Assembly: GCA_023238725.1 (NCBI GenBank)
Contig: CM041540.1
Location: forward strand, 5,152,708 to 5,216,707
Source of the DNA: Scortum barcoo
Taxonomy: Eukaryota > Chordata > Actinopteri > Centrarchiformes > Terapontidae
DNA length: 64,000 nt
Reading direction: 5' to 3'
The translations under genes were made by a program, and so were the position numbers. Below, piece by piece: positions 21,937-34,000 of the stretch. The notes beneath the pieces were generated by a model. It worked only from the letters and a program-made list of their open reading frames with translations. It searched no databases and had not been told where the DNA came from. Position 1 is the stretch's first letter. Each line of letters begins with the position of its first letter.

Positions 21937-23488
21937 CAGTGGGGCAAAAAAGTATTTAGTCAGCCACCAATTGTGCAAGTTCTCCCACTTAAAAGATGAG
22001 AGAGGCCTGTAATTTTCATCATAGGTACACTTCAACTATGAGAGACAGAATGGGGGAAAGAATCCAGGAAATCACATTGTAGGATTTTTCATGAATTAAT
22101 TGGTAAATTCCTCAGTAAAATAAGTATTTGGTCACCTACAAACAAGCAAGATTTCTGGCTCTCACAGACCTGTAACTTCTTCTTTAAGAGGCTCCTCTGT
22201 CCTCCACTCGTTACCTGTATTAATGGCACCTGTTTGAACTCGTTATCAGTATAAAAGACACCTGTCCACAACCTCAAACAGTCAGACTCCAAACTCCACT
22301 ATGGCCAAGACCAAAGAGCTGTCAAAGGACACCAGAAACAAAATTGTAGACCTGCACCAGGCTGGGAAGACTGAATCTGCAATAGGTAAGCAGCTTGGTG
22401 TGAAGAAATCAACTGTGGGAGCAATTATTAGAAAATGGAAGACATACAAGACCACTGATAATCTCCCTCGATCTGGGGCTCCACGCAAGATCCCACCCTG
22501 TGGGGTCAAAATGATCATGAGAACGGTGAGCAAAAATCCCAGAACCACACAGGGGACCTAGTGAATGACCTGCAGAGAGCTGGGAACCAAAGTAACAAAG
22601 GCTGCCATCAGTACACACTACGCCGCCAGGACTCAAATCCTGCAGTGCCAGACGTCTCTGCTTAAGCCAGTACATGTCCAGGCCTGTCTGAAGTTTGCTA
22701 GAGAGTATTTGGATGATCCAGAAGAGGATTGGGAGAATGTCATATGGTCAGATGAAACCTAAAATAGAACTTTTTGGTAAAACTCAACTCCTTGTCGTGT
22801 TTGGAGGAGAAAGAAATGCTGAGTTGCATCCACAGAACACCATACCTACTGTGAAGCATGGGGTGGGAAACATCATGCTTTGGGGCTGTTTTTCTGCAAA
22901 GGGACCAGGACGACTGATCCATGTAAAGGAAAGAATGAATGGCGCCATGTATCATGAGATTTTAAGTGAAAACCTCCTTCCATCATCAAGGGCATTGAAG
23001 ATGAAACGTGGCTGGGTCTTTCAGCACGACAATGATCCCAAACACACCAGCCCTGGCAACGAAGGAGTGGCTTCGTAAGAAGCATTTGAAGGTCCTGGAG
23101 TGGCCTAGCCAGTCTCCAGATCTCAACCCCATAGAAAATCTTTTGGAGGGAGTTGAAAGTCCGTGTTGCCCAGCCGACAGCCCCAAAACATCACTGCTCT
23201 AGAGGAGATCTGCATGGAGGAATGGGCCAAAATACCAGCAACAGTGTGTGAAAACCTTGTGAAGACTTACAGAAAATATTTGACCCTGTCATTGCCAACA
23301 AAGTATTGAGATGAACTTTTTAATTTGCAAATTAATTCTTTAAAATCAGACAATGTGATTTTCTGGATTTTTTCTCATTTTGTCTCTCATAGTTGAGGTA
23401 TACCTATGATGAAAAATGGAGACCTCATCTTTTAAGTGGGAGAACTTGCACAATTGGTGGCTGACTAAATACTTTTTTTTCCCCACTG
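21937..23488 (+). mobile_element. Tc1-like DNA transposon, copy 1
   Basis: The element starts CAGTGGGGCAAAAAAGTATT at 21937 and ends in the inverted form (...CCCCACTG) at 23488, with long imperfect inverted repeats of about 150 bases or more and TA on both sides. It sits inside the inverted-end repeat of unit III. Units I and VII have the empty site (ATATACATTTTT), which confirms the boundaries. It encodes a damaged transposase. The copy at 39241 has the same insertion site, so the two come from segmental duplication and not from two transpositions. Confidence 0.92.
22301..23314 (+). pseudogene. Tc1 transposase, broken, copy 1
   Basis: It reads M-A-K-T-K-E-L-S-K-D-T-R from 22301, with a paired helix-turn-helix DNA-binding region (G-K-Q-L-G-V-K-K-S-T-V), then the DD34E catalytic domain: W-S-D-E-T near 22745, Q-H-D-N-D-P-K-H near 23030 and L-N-P-I-E-N near 23125. 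Usual length is about 340 residues, and the span to TGA at 23314 fits. The frame is interrupted near 22560, 22660, 22757, 23045 and 23145, so no active enzyme is encoded as assembled. Confidence 0.9.
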
Positions 23489-23735
23489 TACATTTTTAAA
23501 ATGAAGTAGTACTGTATTTGTCTCTTAGATGTGATGAGTAGTGTGAAGTATCATTTTTTTTTGCACCAAGTACCAAACTTGTGCTTAAGTCTGCACTTGA
23601 GTAAATGTACTTCCACCGGACAGTGGCTTAGCATATAAAAATGGGATGTTCAAAACATCAGTATTCTCAGCTGACTACACACATTTTAGCAGTGCCTTCA
23701 TCGATCTGAATCAGTGAGCAGAGCCTGTTTTCTGG

Positions 23736-23843
23736 TTATAAGTCCATAGTTTTGTCATTATCAAACACGATGCTGCCTTTGATGATTTATCGCATCGGAT
23801 GAGCTCCTGGTGTCCTCCGAAGCTGGTAGATCAGATGTTCTAT
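23736..23843 (-). pseudogene. amdhd1: amdhd1 last exon, damaged copy (unit III)
   Basis: Same terminal exon as at 1727-1832, ending D-N-D-K-T-M-D-L-stop, but the middle (23779-23800) is altered where the others read ATGACGACGTACAGG, and the W-E-H start is changed (TTCTATCT in place of CTCCCATCT). No upstream amdhd1 exon block precedes it in this unit, because the sequence at higher coordinates is the TRIM 3' flank of unit IV. Confidence 0.75.
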
Positions 23844-24160
23844 CTGCAACAAAACGTGAGGTCTGTTTTACACACAAATGCTTCATTTAAACAAGACAAT
23901 TATCAGTCAAAACTAAAGTTGTGTCATTTGTAGGCATATATTGTTTCAAGGATAAACATGAATCCACAAATACTAATAATTCGACTTATAATTAAACTTT
24001 TATTTTAGTCCGACTTCAGTCAAACCAGTTGATTTTGAATGGCATATATCATTTCCACACAGCTTTTTGAAAACGTATTATTAAACACATCTCATTAAAA
24101 ATACAGTCAAAACAACATCCAATAATCTTTCTACCATTGACGGCTAATTAATTAATTAAC

Positions 24161-26985
24161 TGTCTTATCCAACCTGTATCAATGACGGACTGACCTTCGT
24201 GAACACTGAGAGTTTTGTGTTATAATACTAAAATACTCACTAACACTAATTAGAGAAACACATTCCCCTTTTTACATTTTCATCTATTTTACTGAAGTTA
24301 TTGTTCTACATATTGTTCAGTTATCCTGTTTACATGAAGAAGAGAGAAGTTTAAAGATTTTAAAGTGTGTAAGAAAACTCTGGAAATGATGGATGAGACT
24401 CTAAAATACTCTGGAAAGTATTTTATTCTTCAAGATCAAGTCAAGTGAAAACCTGAATGTCAGGAATGAACTGAACTTACAGAGAAGAGTAAATGTACCA
24501 AGTTAAAACTACAGCGAAGCCACACATGCAACCAAGTGAGAAATATGAATAAAATATTGAGACCAAAGATTTCCAGATTATATGTGATCCCTCCGAACTT
24601 TGGACTCTTTGAGCTTTTACCCACAGGGGGGCGCTATAGACTAGTAAGAGACAACAAATGTGTACAGCAAGTCTTATTTAATAAATGCAAAACCAACTCA
24701 GATTTCATTTTCTCAATTTTATTTAAGATGTTTTTTTTTGAGTTCATGAAACTTTTTAGATATTTGTAGCTCTCACAGGAAAAACATATGATGATGTTAT
24801 ATTAAAATATATTGTTATACATTAAACTACCAAAAAGTAAATCATCTTCATTAAAATCAACAGAACAATAAATGAAATGAAGAAAAGATGATCTCCTGTG
24901 TGTCAGGACTCAAAACTTCTTCACAAGAAAACTTGACTAAATGAATTCTGACTATTTTCCCAGGTTTTGAAGACGGTGTGACAAATCCTCTTTACTGACA
25001 AACTACACAAATGAAAAAAGCAACAAGTGACAGAAAACATGAACTTTGAGATGTTTCAGAGGGAAAGCTGTCTCAGCTACACTCTCATATCAAATTAATA
25101 GTTTCTCCATCAGCTTTGTATGACACCCTGTAATGAAGACAAGAAGAAAATACTTTGTTCATGTTTGTTCATTCATCATTAAACCTCCAGTTTGTTCACA
25201 CATCCCATCAGTAAAGTCTGTTCAATGTTAATACAGAATTTTTTTTTAAATGTACAAAATGATAAAGGAAGGTCTGGTGGTTTCTCTCTTAAGTCTCATG
25301 CAACAGAAGGGAAACAACAAGCATACAAATACATTGATACAAATATCCAACAAATACGTGAGCACAGAGAAAAGTCAGTTCAGGGAAACAAAACTCCTCC
25401 TGAGCATTGAGAGCCTCCGTGGATAAACAGACACAGGAAGGACCTAAAGACGCTCAAACATTTACAGAACAGCTAATGAGAAGATGTCCTATAATGTTTG
25501 ATTGACAGCTGAAGAAATGCCACAACAATCAGCTCTCAGCAACAAACATGAAAACAAAATGAGTTTAAGACCTAAAACACAGAATTTAACCCGCTGACCA
25601 TTAAATGACTTCTGACTATTTCACTTTAATGAACTCAGCTGGCCAGTCTCCCCAAAAGTAAAACCAAAGTCCAGCATGGAGAGGCTGAGTGAACGTGGTC
25701 TGGACTCTGTGGAGGAGAGTCATGGTTTCAGAGATGCTGTAGAAGGACAGAATACCTTCACTGTGATCCAGGTACACTCCTACTCTGGAGGACCGAGGAT
25801 CTGAGACAGGAGTGTGGACTTTGTTGTAACAAAAGTTATAACTGGTTGTGCGACAATCTAATGCCCAAGATTTATTATTGAGTCCAAATCTACATTCAGT
25901 CGAGCTCCCTGTTCTGCTGATATCCTTGTATGCGACTGCTACAGAAACTCCTCCTCTCCACTCCACCTCCCAGTAACAACGTACAGTCAGACTCTCTCTA
26001 CTCAGGACCTGACGAGGTGTAGTCAATCTGTCTGTATCACTAGAATAAGACTGTTCTTCACTCATTAATGTTGCTTTTCTGTTCCCCTTCAGATAATAAC
26101 AGATATTTGTTTGCTGCGTTTGGATCCAGTGTGATTTCACGTGAATATTTTAAGAACTCATCTCTGGTCTTGGGTTGTGAATCTGACAGTAAAACTTCCT
26201 CTTCAGTCACTGTCAGTGAGATGTTTGTCCACTTCTCTCTCAGAACGTCCTGTAGTTTATCTCTGACTTTTGACACAGCTGTCACTTCCTCAAAGTATCT
26301 GAGAGGACGGATCTGATGCTGGATGAGTCTGTAGACTGACTGAGTGCTGACAGAGGGGGTGTGCAGAAACTGGCCAGGATCCTCTGTTAGGAGAGCTGCT
26401 TCAGATCAGCCCTTTCCTCTTCAGCTCATGATTCCTTGCTCCAGCTTCTCCTGAAGCTGTTGACTCACCCACTTCAGCTTCCTGTTGATCTGAGCTGCTG
26501 TTTACATCAGATTTTTTCTGGATGAGGGATCAGCTGATTAAGATCTTCTGTTGTCCTCCATGTTTTATCAGAGTTATTGATGACACCTGCTGCCAGCCCT
26601 TCACATCTTCTCTGTCCTGATTCGTTACGTTTGATCTCACCGAGCTTTTCTGCTTCGCCCTTTCATGTAGCGAGACGTGCCGCCTTTGCATCCAGGTTAT
26701 GGAGAGATAACAGATACACTTATCAGTGCGCAGAAAATCTTCATCACCTCATATGACGAGCGCAGATGTTCTCCTGGAGTTCTTGGAGGGGTCCACCAGC
26801 TTGTGGTTTTCAAATAATTCATAATGAGGCTGCAGGTGTTTGTCACAGAAGAGGCCAGACATACCAGACAGGACTTGAGGGCTTTCAGTTTCTCCAGTGC
26901 AGAAATCACAGGCCACATCTTCAGGTACAGCATAGCAGTGATCAGCAGGAGCATCTTGGAGTCCAGTCTTCTTCAGTTCCTCCAC
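24161..26985. repeat. Array unit IV: TRIM3 running into the assembly gap
   Basis: TRIM 3' flank (24161-25615) followed by TRIM3, whose 5' end is lost in the gap. The flank holds the same GGGGGGCGCTATAGACTAG block and the same AT-rich sequence as the other units, with no gene. Quality falls sharply from about 26330 towards the gap. Confidence 0.75.
25616..26985 (-). pseudogene. TRIM3: TRIM gene truncated by gap, 5' half badly corrupted
   Basis: PRY/SPRY is open from 26140 to 25616 and contains V-L-S-R-E-S-L-T-V-R-C-Y-W-E-V-E-W and G-V-Y-L-D-H-S-E-G; the linker frame is 26285-26058. From 26330 to 26985 the coiled coil and B-box region is still alignable to the other copies but has dozens of small deletions, so no frame survives except a short B-box stretch (V-A-C-D-F-C-T-G; F-C-D-K-H-L-Q-P-H-Y-E). 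The RING would lie in the N run. The pattern looks like poor consensus next to a gap more than gene decay. Confidence 0.8.
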
Positions 26986-27485
26986 NNNNNNNNNNNNNNN
27001 NNNNNNNNNNNNNNNNNNNNNNNNNNNNNNNNNNNNNNNNNNNNNNNNNNNNNNNNNNNNNNNNNNNNNNNNNNNNNNNNNNNNNNNNNNNNNNNNNNNN
27101 NNNNNNNNNNNNNNNNNNNNNNNNNNNNNNNNNNNNNNNNNNNNNNNNNNNNNNNNNNNNNNNNNNNNNNNNNNNNNNNNNNNNNNNNNNNNNNNNNNNN
27201 NNNNNNNNNNNNNNNNNNNNNNNNNNNNNNNNNNNNNNNNNNNNNNNNNNNNNNNNNNNNNNNNNNNNNNNNNNNNNNNNNNNNNNNNNNNNNNNNNNNN
27301 NNNNNNNNNNNNNNNNNNNNNNNNNNNNNNNNNNNNNNNNNNNNNNNNNNNNNNNNNNNNNNNNNNNNNNNNNNNNNNNNNNNNNNNNNNNNNNNNNNNN
27401 NNNNNNNNNNNNNNNNNNNNNNNNNNNNNNNNNNNNNNNNNNNNNNNNNNNNNNNNNNNNNNNNNNNNNNNNNNNNNNNNNNNNN
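26986..27485. other. Assembly gap, 500 N
   Basis: Exactly 500 undetermined bases. The left flank is inside TRIM3 and the right flank is inside the TRIM 3' flank of the next unit (matching 10360 onwards). At least the TRIM3 5' end is hidden, and an amdhd1 block or further units may be missing, since 500 is probably a conventional gap size. Confidence 0.95.
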
Positions 27486-27940
27486 ATGTTTGTTCATTCA
27501 TCATTATAACCTCCAGTTTGTCCACACATCCCATCAGTAAAGTCTGTTCAATGTTAATGCAGATTTTTTTTTAAATGTACAAAATGATAAAGGAAGGTCT
27601 GGTGGTTTCTCTCTTCAAGTCTCATGCAACAGAAGGGAAACAACAACATACAAATACATCGATACAAATATCCAACAAATACGTGAGCACAGAGAAAAGT
27701 CAGTTCAGGGAAACAAAACTCCTCCTGAGCATTGAGAGCCTCCGTGGATAAACAGACACAGGAAGGACCTAAAGACGCTCAAACATTTACAGAACAGCTA
27801 ATGAGAAGATGTCCCATAATGTTTGATTGACAGCTGAAGAAATGCCACAACAATCAGCTCTCAGCAACAAACATGAAAACAAAATGAGTTTAAGACCTAA
27901 AACACAGAATTTAACCCGCTGACCCTTAAATGACTTCTGA

Positions 27941-29648
27941 CTATTTCACTTTAATGAACTCAGCTGTGTCTCCAGTATAACCAAAGCACCAATGTAAAAA
28001 CCAAAGTCCAGCATGGAGAGGCTGAGTGAACGTGGTCTGGACTCTGTGGAGGAGAGTCATGGTTTCAGAGATGCTGTAGAAGGACAGAATACCTTCACTG
28101 TGATCCAGGTACACTCCTACTCTGGAGGACCGAGGACCTGAGACAGGAGTTTGGACTTTGTTGTGGCCAAAACTTATAACTGTTTGTGCACAATCTAATG
28201 CCCAAGATTTATTATTGAGTCCAAACATACATTCAGTCGAGCTCCCTGTCCTGCTGATATCCTTGTATGCGACTGCTACAGAAACTCTCTCCCCTCTCCA
28301 CTCCACCTCCCAGTAACAACGTCCAGTCAGACTCTCTCTACTCAGGACCTGAAGACATGTAGTGAATCTGTCTGTGTGACTAGAATAAGACTGTTGTTGA
28401 CTCATTAATGTTGCTTTTCTGTTCCCCTCAGATAATAACAGCCATGTTGTTTGCTGTGTTTGGATCCAGTTGTGATTTCAAGTGAATATTTTAAGAACTC
28501 ATCTCTGGTCTTGGGTTGTGAATCTGACAGTAAAACTTCCTCTTCAGTCACTGTCGGTGAGATGTTTGTCCACTTCTCTCTCAGAACGTCCTGTAGTTTA
28601 TCTCTGACCTTTTGACACAGCCGCTTGTCACTTCCTCAAAGTATCTGAGAGGACGGATCTTGGATGCTGGATGAGTCTGTAGACTGACTGAGTGCTGACA
28701 GTGAGGGGTAGTTGTGTAGAAACTGGTTGTGATCCTCTGTTTGTGAGAGCTGCTTCAGATCAGCGTCTTTCCTCTTCAGCTCAGTGATCTCCTGCTCCAG
28801 CTTCTCCTGAAGCTCTTTGACTCGACTCACTTCAGTTTCCTGCTGGGATCTGAGCTGCTGCTTCACATCAGAGCTTCTTTTCTGGATGAGACGGATCAGC
28901 TGGCTGAAGATCTTCTCGCTGTCCTCCACTGCTTTATCAGCAGAGCGATTGATGGCCTCCACCTGCCTGCTGAAGCTCCTTCACATCTTTCTCTCTGTCC
29001 TGGATTCTCTGCTGGATGTTTTGTCGACTCACCTCGAGCTCTCTTCTGCCTCTCAGCTCCTTTCTGCTGCAGCTGAGACTGTGTCGTGGCCTTTATGTTC
29101 ATCCATGGAGCAGAGATAACAGATACACTTCTGATCAGTGCGACAGAAAATCTTCATCACCTCATCATGACGAGAGCAGATGTTCTCCTGGAGCTTCTTG
29201 GAGGGGTCCACCAGCTTGTGGTTTTCATAATATAGGTGAGATTCATAATGAGGCTGCAGGTGTTTGTCACAGTAGAGAGGCCAGACATACCAGACAGGAC
29301 TTGAGGGCTTTCAGTTTTCTCCCAGTGCAGAAATCACAGGCCACATCTTCAGGTCCAGCATAGCAGTGATCAGCAGGAGCAGCTTGGAGTCCAGTCTTCT
29401 TCAGTTCCTCCACCAAAGCTGCTAACATGGTGTTTTTCAGCAGCACAGGCCTCGGTGTGAAGGTCTGCCTACACTGAGGGCAGCTGTACATCCTCTTCTC
29501 ATCCTCTCCATCCCAGAAACCTTTAATACAGTTCATGCAGTAGCTGTGTCCACAGGGAAATAGTCACCGGATCCTTCAAGTAGATCCAGACAGATCGAAC
29601 AAGAGAAGGCAGGTTTCCTGGTTCCAGCTGAACTCCTTTCTGCGCCAT
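27941..29648 (-). pseudogene. TRIM4: RING/B-box/coiled-coil/PRY-SPRY E3 ligase, frame broken
   Basis: Start ATG 29648, stop 27941. The end of the RING and B-box 1 are open from 29536 to 29267 (C-P-Q-C-R-Q-T-F-T-P-R-P; V-A-C-D-F-C-T-G-R-K), the coiled coil from 28962 to 28636 and SPRY from 28405 to 27941. Breaks lie at the RING (ATTTCCCTG), A-S-Y-C-D near 29278, the Q-Q-Q/E-V site near 28966, at 28656-28665 (K or Q before I-R-P-L-R-Y), and at 28605-28615 and 28619-28627. Nearly all are one-base insertions that equal the sum of two bases seen in sister copies. This copy may well be an intact gene in the animal. Confidence 0.85.
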
Positions 29649-31020
29649 TTCAACTCTCCGTCACAGTGACTGTGTTAGTTTCACTTACTTAGCTCAGAAG
29701 TAAAACCAATTTGAGCTCTGATCTGAACAACATGAGTCTCTGCAGTGAACGGGGCCTGTCACCACATGTTGGTCCCACCCATCTTCAGACTGTAGATCTG
29801 AAGGGGAGGGAACAAGGAAATCTATGGAGAGAGTGGAGCTGCTGTGTTTGAGATCAGGAAGAAGAGGGAGGGCGTGTCGAGTTGTGAATCCTGGAAGGAA
29901 GAAGAGCAGCACTGTGAATTAAACTCTGTTTCCTCATTTACAATGAAACCTCAGTTAAAACCTGCTGCACATTTAAAAAAAACATCAAGTTGTTAGTTGT
30001 GAAATACATCTTGGCTCCTCAGGCTTCAGTGATGGCTCCAGATTTCTCTCACTCTCAAGTTATTTGTTGCAAGTAGATCAGATCACCTCAAAGTGATTCA
30101 GGAGATTTACAGCTAGTTGTAAAGAAAATTGTCGTTTAAACACACCGTGGTCCACCTGAACTTCAGCAGGTGGATCCATGAAGTCAATAAGTCCAACAGA
30201 AACCAGAAGACTTTTGTAAAAACATGTCAGATTGCAGCTGATTTGAAGCTGAAATAAAGCAGGACAAACTAAAGTCAAACCTCCAGTCAGTAAAAGCTAG
30301 AAGCCGAACAATGTCTAATGAAGGCAGTAATTGATTTTTTCTTATTTATAATGATGCAATCCTGTCAAAATCAAAACAGAGCTAACTGGAAAGGTCAAAT
30401 AACTGGAAAGGTTCTTCTTGCAAATGCATTTAACATTTTCTCTCAAACACAGCTTAGCTATGTACAGGTGATTTGCTACCTCAGTACACTTTAAGAGCAA
30501 ATATTAGAAGGATCAACACAGAAACTAATAGATGAATATTTAAATCCTGGGATTCGCATTATTGACCCAATCCACTGACTGTGCCTGGAACAATCTGACC
30601 ACATTATAGCACACTGACCATACACTGTCTTTGTTCAACGACATAAATGTGGCGTGGGTGGTGGGGTTTTTCTGGGGGAGGTTTTGTTGGGCCTGTCTCG
30701 CACTTTTCTTGCCACAGTCTTGATGTGAAATGTGCTTTTGTAGTCCTCAATACCTGTTCATTTAGTTTAAAGGTATTTAAAGCCCTCTATTGATGTTTTG
30801 TGAATTGCATTAAATTTAAGTTATTATGGTATGAGCAACAGCTTTCAAAAATAACTTTACAACTTTACCTTTCATGATCATCTCTTAAACACAAAATGAT
30901 CATGATCATCTCATAATGGAAATAAGATGCTATAAATCCAGAAATGCACAGTAAATCTTCTTATTTAAAGATTATCATCGTTGTGTGTAAATCACAACAT
31001 CTTCCTCTGTAATAATTTAC

Positions 31021-34000
31021 CGTGTGGTGTTGAGGATCAGCAGGTCCCCGTGTTTGTTGACCTCCAGGGAGCCGTGTGTGTGGGAGCGCCCCAGGGCGTA
31101 GGCCGAGTTGCGTTGATGGTGGCCGCGGCCAAAGCCTCGGGCATGGACATCCTCATATTGACGCAGGACCAGGTGCATGACTATCGGCTGTGGAGGGACA
31201 ACACAGATAAACGGAGGATAGAGACGAGGGATGAGCCGTAACGTCGCCTCTCCGGTCGCACTCACCATGGAGCAGCAGTAGGCGTTGGGGTTGAAGTCGC
31301 TGCCGAGGGCCACAATGACCCCGGCTTCCAACATGTCTCTGGCCCGTGGCTGGGGCAGCCTCAACACACACACACAGATTATCAGACAGTTTACAGCTAA
31401 GAGGAGTGTGTGAGTATTTGTATGTATTACACAGTGGTGGAGAAAGTATTCAGCTCCTTTATCCTTCATTTAATAAGATTACTTTTACTTCACTGTAAAA
31501 ATCTTACTTAAATCTGGAAATCTATTTTAAGAATTCAAAGTAAAACCATGTCCCTTGTGACTGTTATACTGCTATATATTCTATCATTATTATTACTCAT
31601 GCATTCATGTAAGAGTGGGATTTTAGTTGGTTGCGGTGGAGCTTGTTTTGAACTGTTTTGTTTCTGGACTACAACTAATGATTATTTTCATTCCTGATTA
31701 ATCTGCACATTATTTTCTCCATCAATTGATTCATTGTTTGGTTTGTAAAAATCTGAAAATATTATCCAGGGCCCAAAGTGACACCTTCACAATGCTTGTT
31801 TTGTCCAGTAAACCTCAAAATTATGGAAAATTAATTAAAACAAATAATCAAGACAAATCACTTATTTTTCTTTCAGTTGATTTATATATATATTTTCAAC
31901 TGTTTGGTAGTTTAACAAACATGAAAACAACGAGAAAACATCATATTTATAAGCTTTTGTATGTTTTTTATGCAAAACTAGTCAGATAAATGAGTAGAAG
32001 TATAAAGTGGTAACGAAACAGTCAAGTAGTGAAAGACAAGCACCTCGAATGTGTATTTAAGAACAGTACTTGAGTAAATTGTGTAAAAGTGACAAGTACC
32101 GTAGGATGTAAGCTGTCGTTGGTAGAAGGACGGCAGCCATTATGGCCGTTGCCATGGCGGCGATCCCCTCGTCACTCACCTCCTCCAGGTGACTGATGGC
32201 CAAGGCACCGAGCTCTGCACCCAGCTGACACACACACACACACAGGTTAACAGCATTATTTCTACAAATTCCTAAAAGTCCTGGCAGTACAGTGTTGAAA
32301 TAATTAGCTGATTGATTTATTTATTATTAATATATTATTAGTATATTATCATTACCTGCACCTCTAATGTGAGGATTTACTGCTTCTCACAGTTTTTATC
32401 TTTCATCTTTGGGTTTGGGAGTGTTGGTCAGACAAAATAAGCTATTTAAAAACGTCACCTTGTGCTTCTGAAAAAATAGCGATTAAAAATTTTACCTATT
32501 TTTGCCTCTCTATATACAGAAGAACTAATGAATTAACAATGAAATAACAGAGTAATTGATAAGGAAAAATAACTTATTTTTTATTTTATTTTATTTTCAG
32601 CCCTACTTCTGTGCTTACCACCATTACTGATAATTGATAAGTTTACTTTAATAATTTAAATTCTCATTACTCATATAATAATACAACATTTGGTACTCAG
32701 AACGTGTGAGAAGCATTGTAACTTAACTTTATTTTTGGACACTTGCATATCCCAAAGGAATTATTTTATTTTTTTAAATAATTAAATAATGTCATATGTT
32801 GTTGATAAATTGTAGTTATCATTTGTTGATGGTAAAATTTAAAGACTCAATTTTTAGGGTTTATAAGGCCTCCATTGCTCACTTCCATCAGCCTGGTTTA
32901 CAACAGAAGCAGACAAGAAAAAAGTTCAAACAGACACAGTCGGCACTTTAAAGAGATATTTTGAACTAATTCAGTTAAATTCTCCATGGAGTTTATACAT
33001 AAAAAGTTTGTTCATGGGTGGGTCTTGGGGAGCTCTACTGTATAATGTACAGACCAGGATTTGATGAGGAAGAAGAATGTGTGTAATAAAATTATATTTA
33101 TGGTGCTTTCTTGCATTGATTCTTATACTTTTATTCAAAGAACGTTTCATCTTTAATCCACATTTAAGGACATTTCATAGAGGCTGTAACTTGTGGTGCT
33201 GTTGAACTTTATTGTATTATTAATGAGGTGGTTGTTCTTCAGCTCGTTGTGGAGAGGCCCTGTCCCCCTAAAATGGTCAAAAACAGCACAGAGAGCTTGA
33301 GGAGTTTGTGGTACCTGGGCAGAGTTCATGGGATGGAGCTTATCTCCGTGGAAGTTGATGTTGAGGCCCATGTCTTTGCCTGCCTGCAGGATGGAGCGAG
33401 TGGAGCCGAGGTCAAACACCCCCTGCTCGCAGAACACGTCGATGTTGTCGACCCTGAGGGCCCCTGCGGACATTCGCTCTTTCAGCCGGGGCAGCTGAAC
33501 CTGCAGGATGTCCTCCGTGGCCTCTGCAACCGTCTTCCCTCTAAATGACGGACAGAGAAGCACCGTGATTGAATTTTCAATATGAGACGTGAAATAAGAT
33601 CATGCTGAGGACGGTCCATACTTGGGCACCGCGTGGGCCCCACAGTAGGTTGAGGAGATGTTGATGGGCAGGGTGCGTCTGGCCTCCTCGATCACCTCCA
33701 GCATCTTCAGCTCAGTCTGCAGCTCCAGGCCGTACCCGCTCTTACACTCCACCAGGGTCGTGCCCGCTCGCTGCATCCGGACCAGCCTGCTGCTGAGGGA
33801 GGCCAGCAGCTCCGAGGACCCGGCAGCTCGAGTGTGCTTCACCGTGAAGTGGATCCCTCCGCCGGCCCGGTGCACGTCCATGTAGGTGGCACCTGCCAGC
33901 TGCCACAGTAAAAAGTATTTCATCAAACTTTTAGCTGCAGTTGTGGAAGTATTAAAAAAAAAAGGTCAAAAACTTTTTTACCTTCATTGCAAATTCATGC

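Larger units (their letters stand above)
17116..24160. repeat. Array unit III: TRIM deleted, Tc1 inserted, amdhd1 last exon only
   Basis: It begins with the TRIM 3' flank (17116-18160), then jumps at about 18160-18190 to sequence found upstream of TRIM5 and TRIM7 (compare 45080 and 63490), so the whole TRIM gene is missing. Then come non-coding spacer (18190-18714), an LTR-like insertion (18715-19653), spacer with a hairpin repeat (20060-21250), the inverted-end element split by a Tc1 transposon (21439-23617), and a damaged amdhd1 last exon (23736-23843). Unit VI repeats this layout. Apart from the Tc1 transposase and the exon I see no coding sequence. Confidence 0.8.

Noticed and set aside
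26749..27534. Long frames through the N run
   Set aside because: They exist only because undetermined bases contain no stops.
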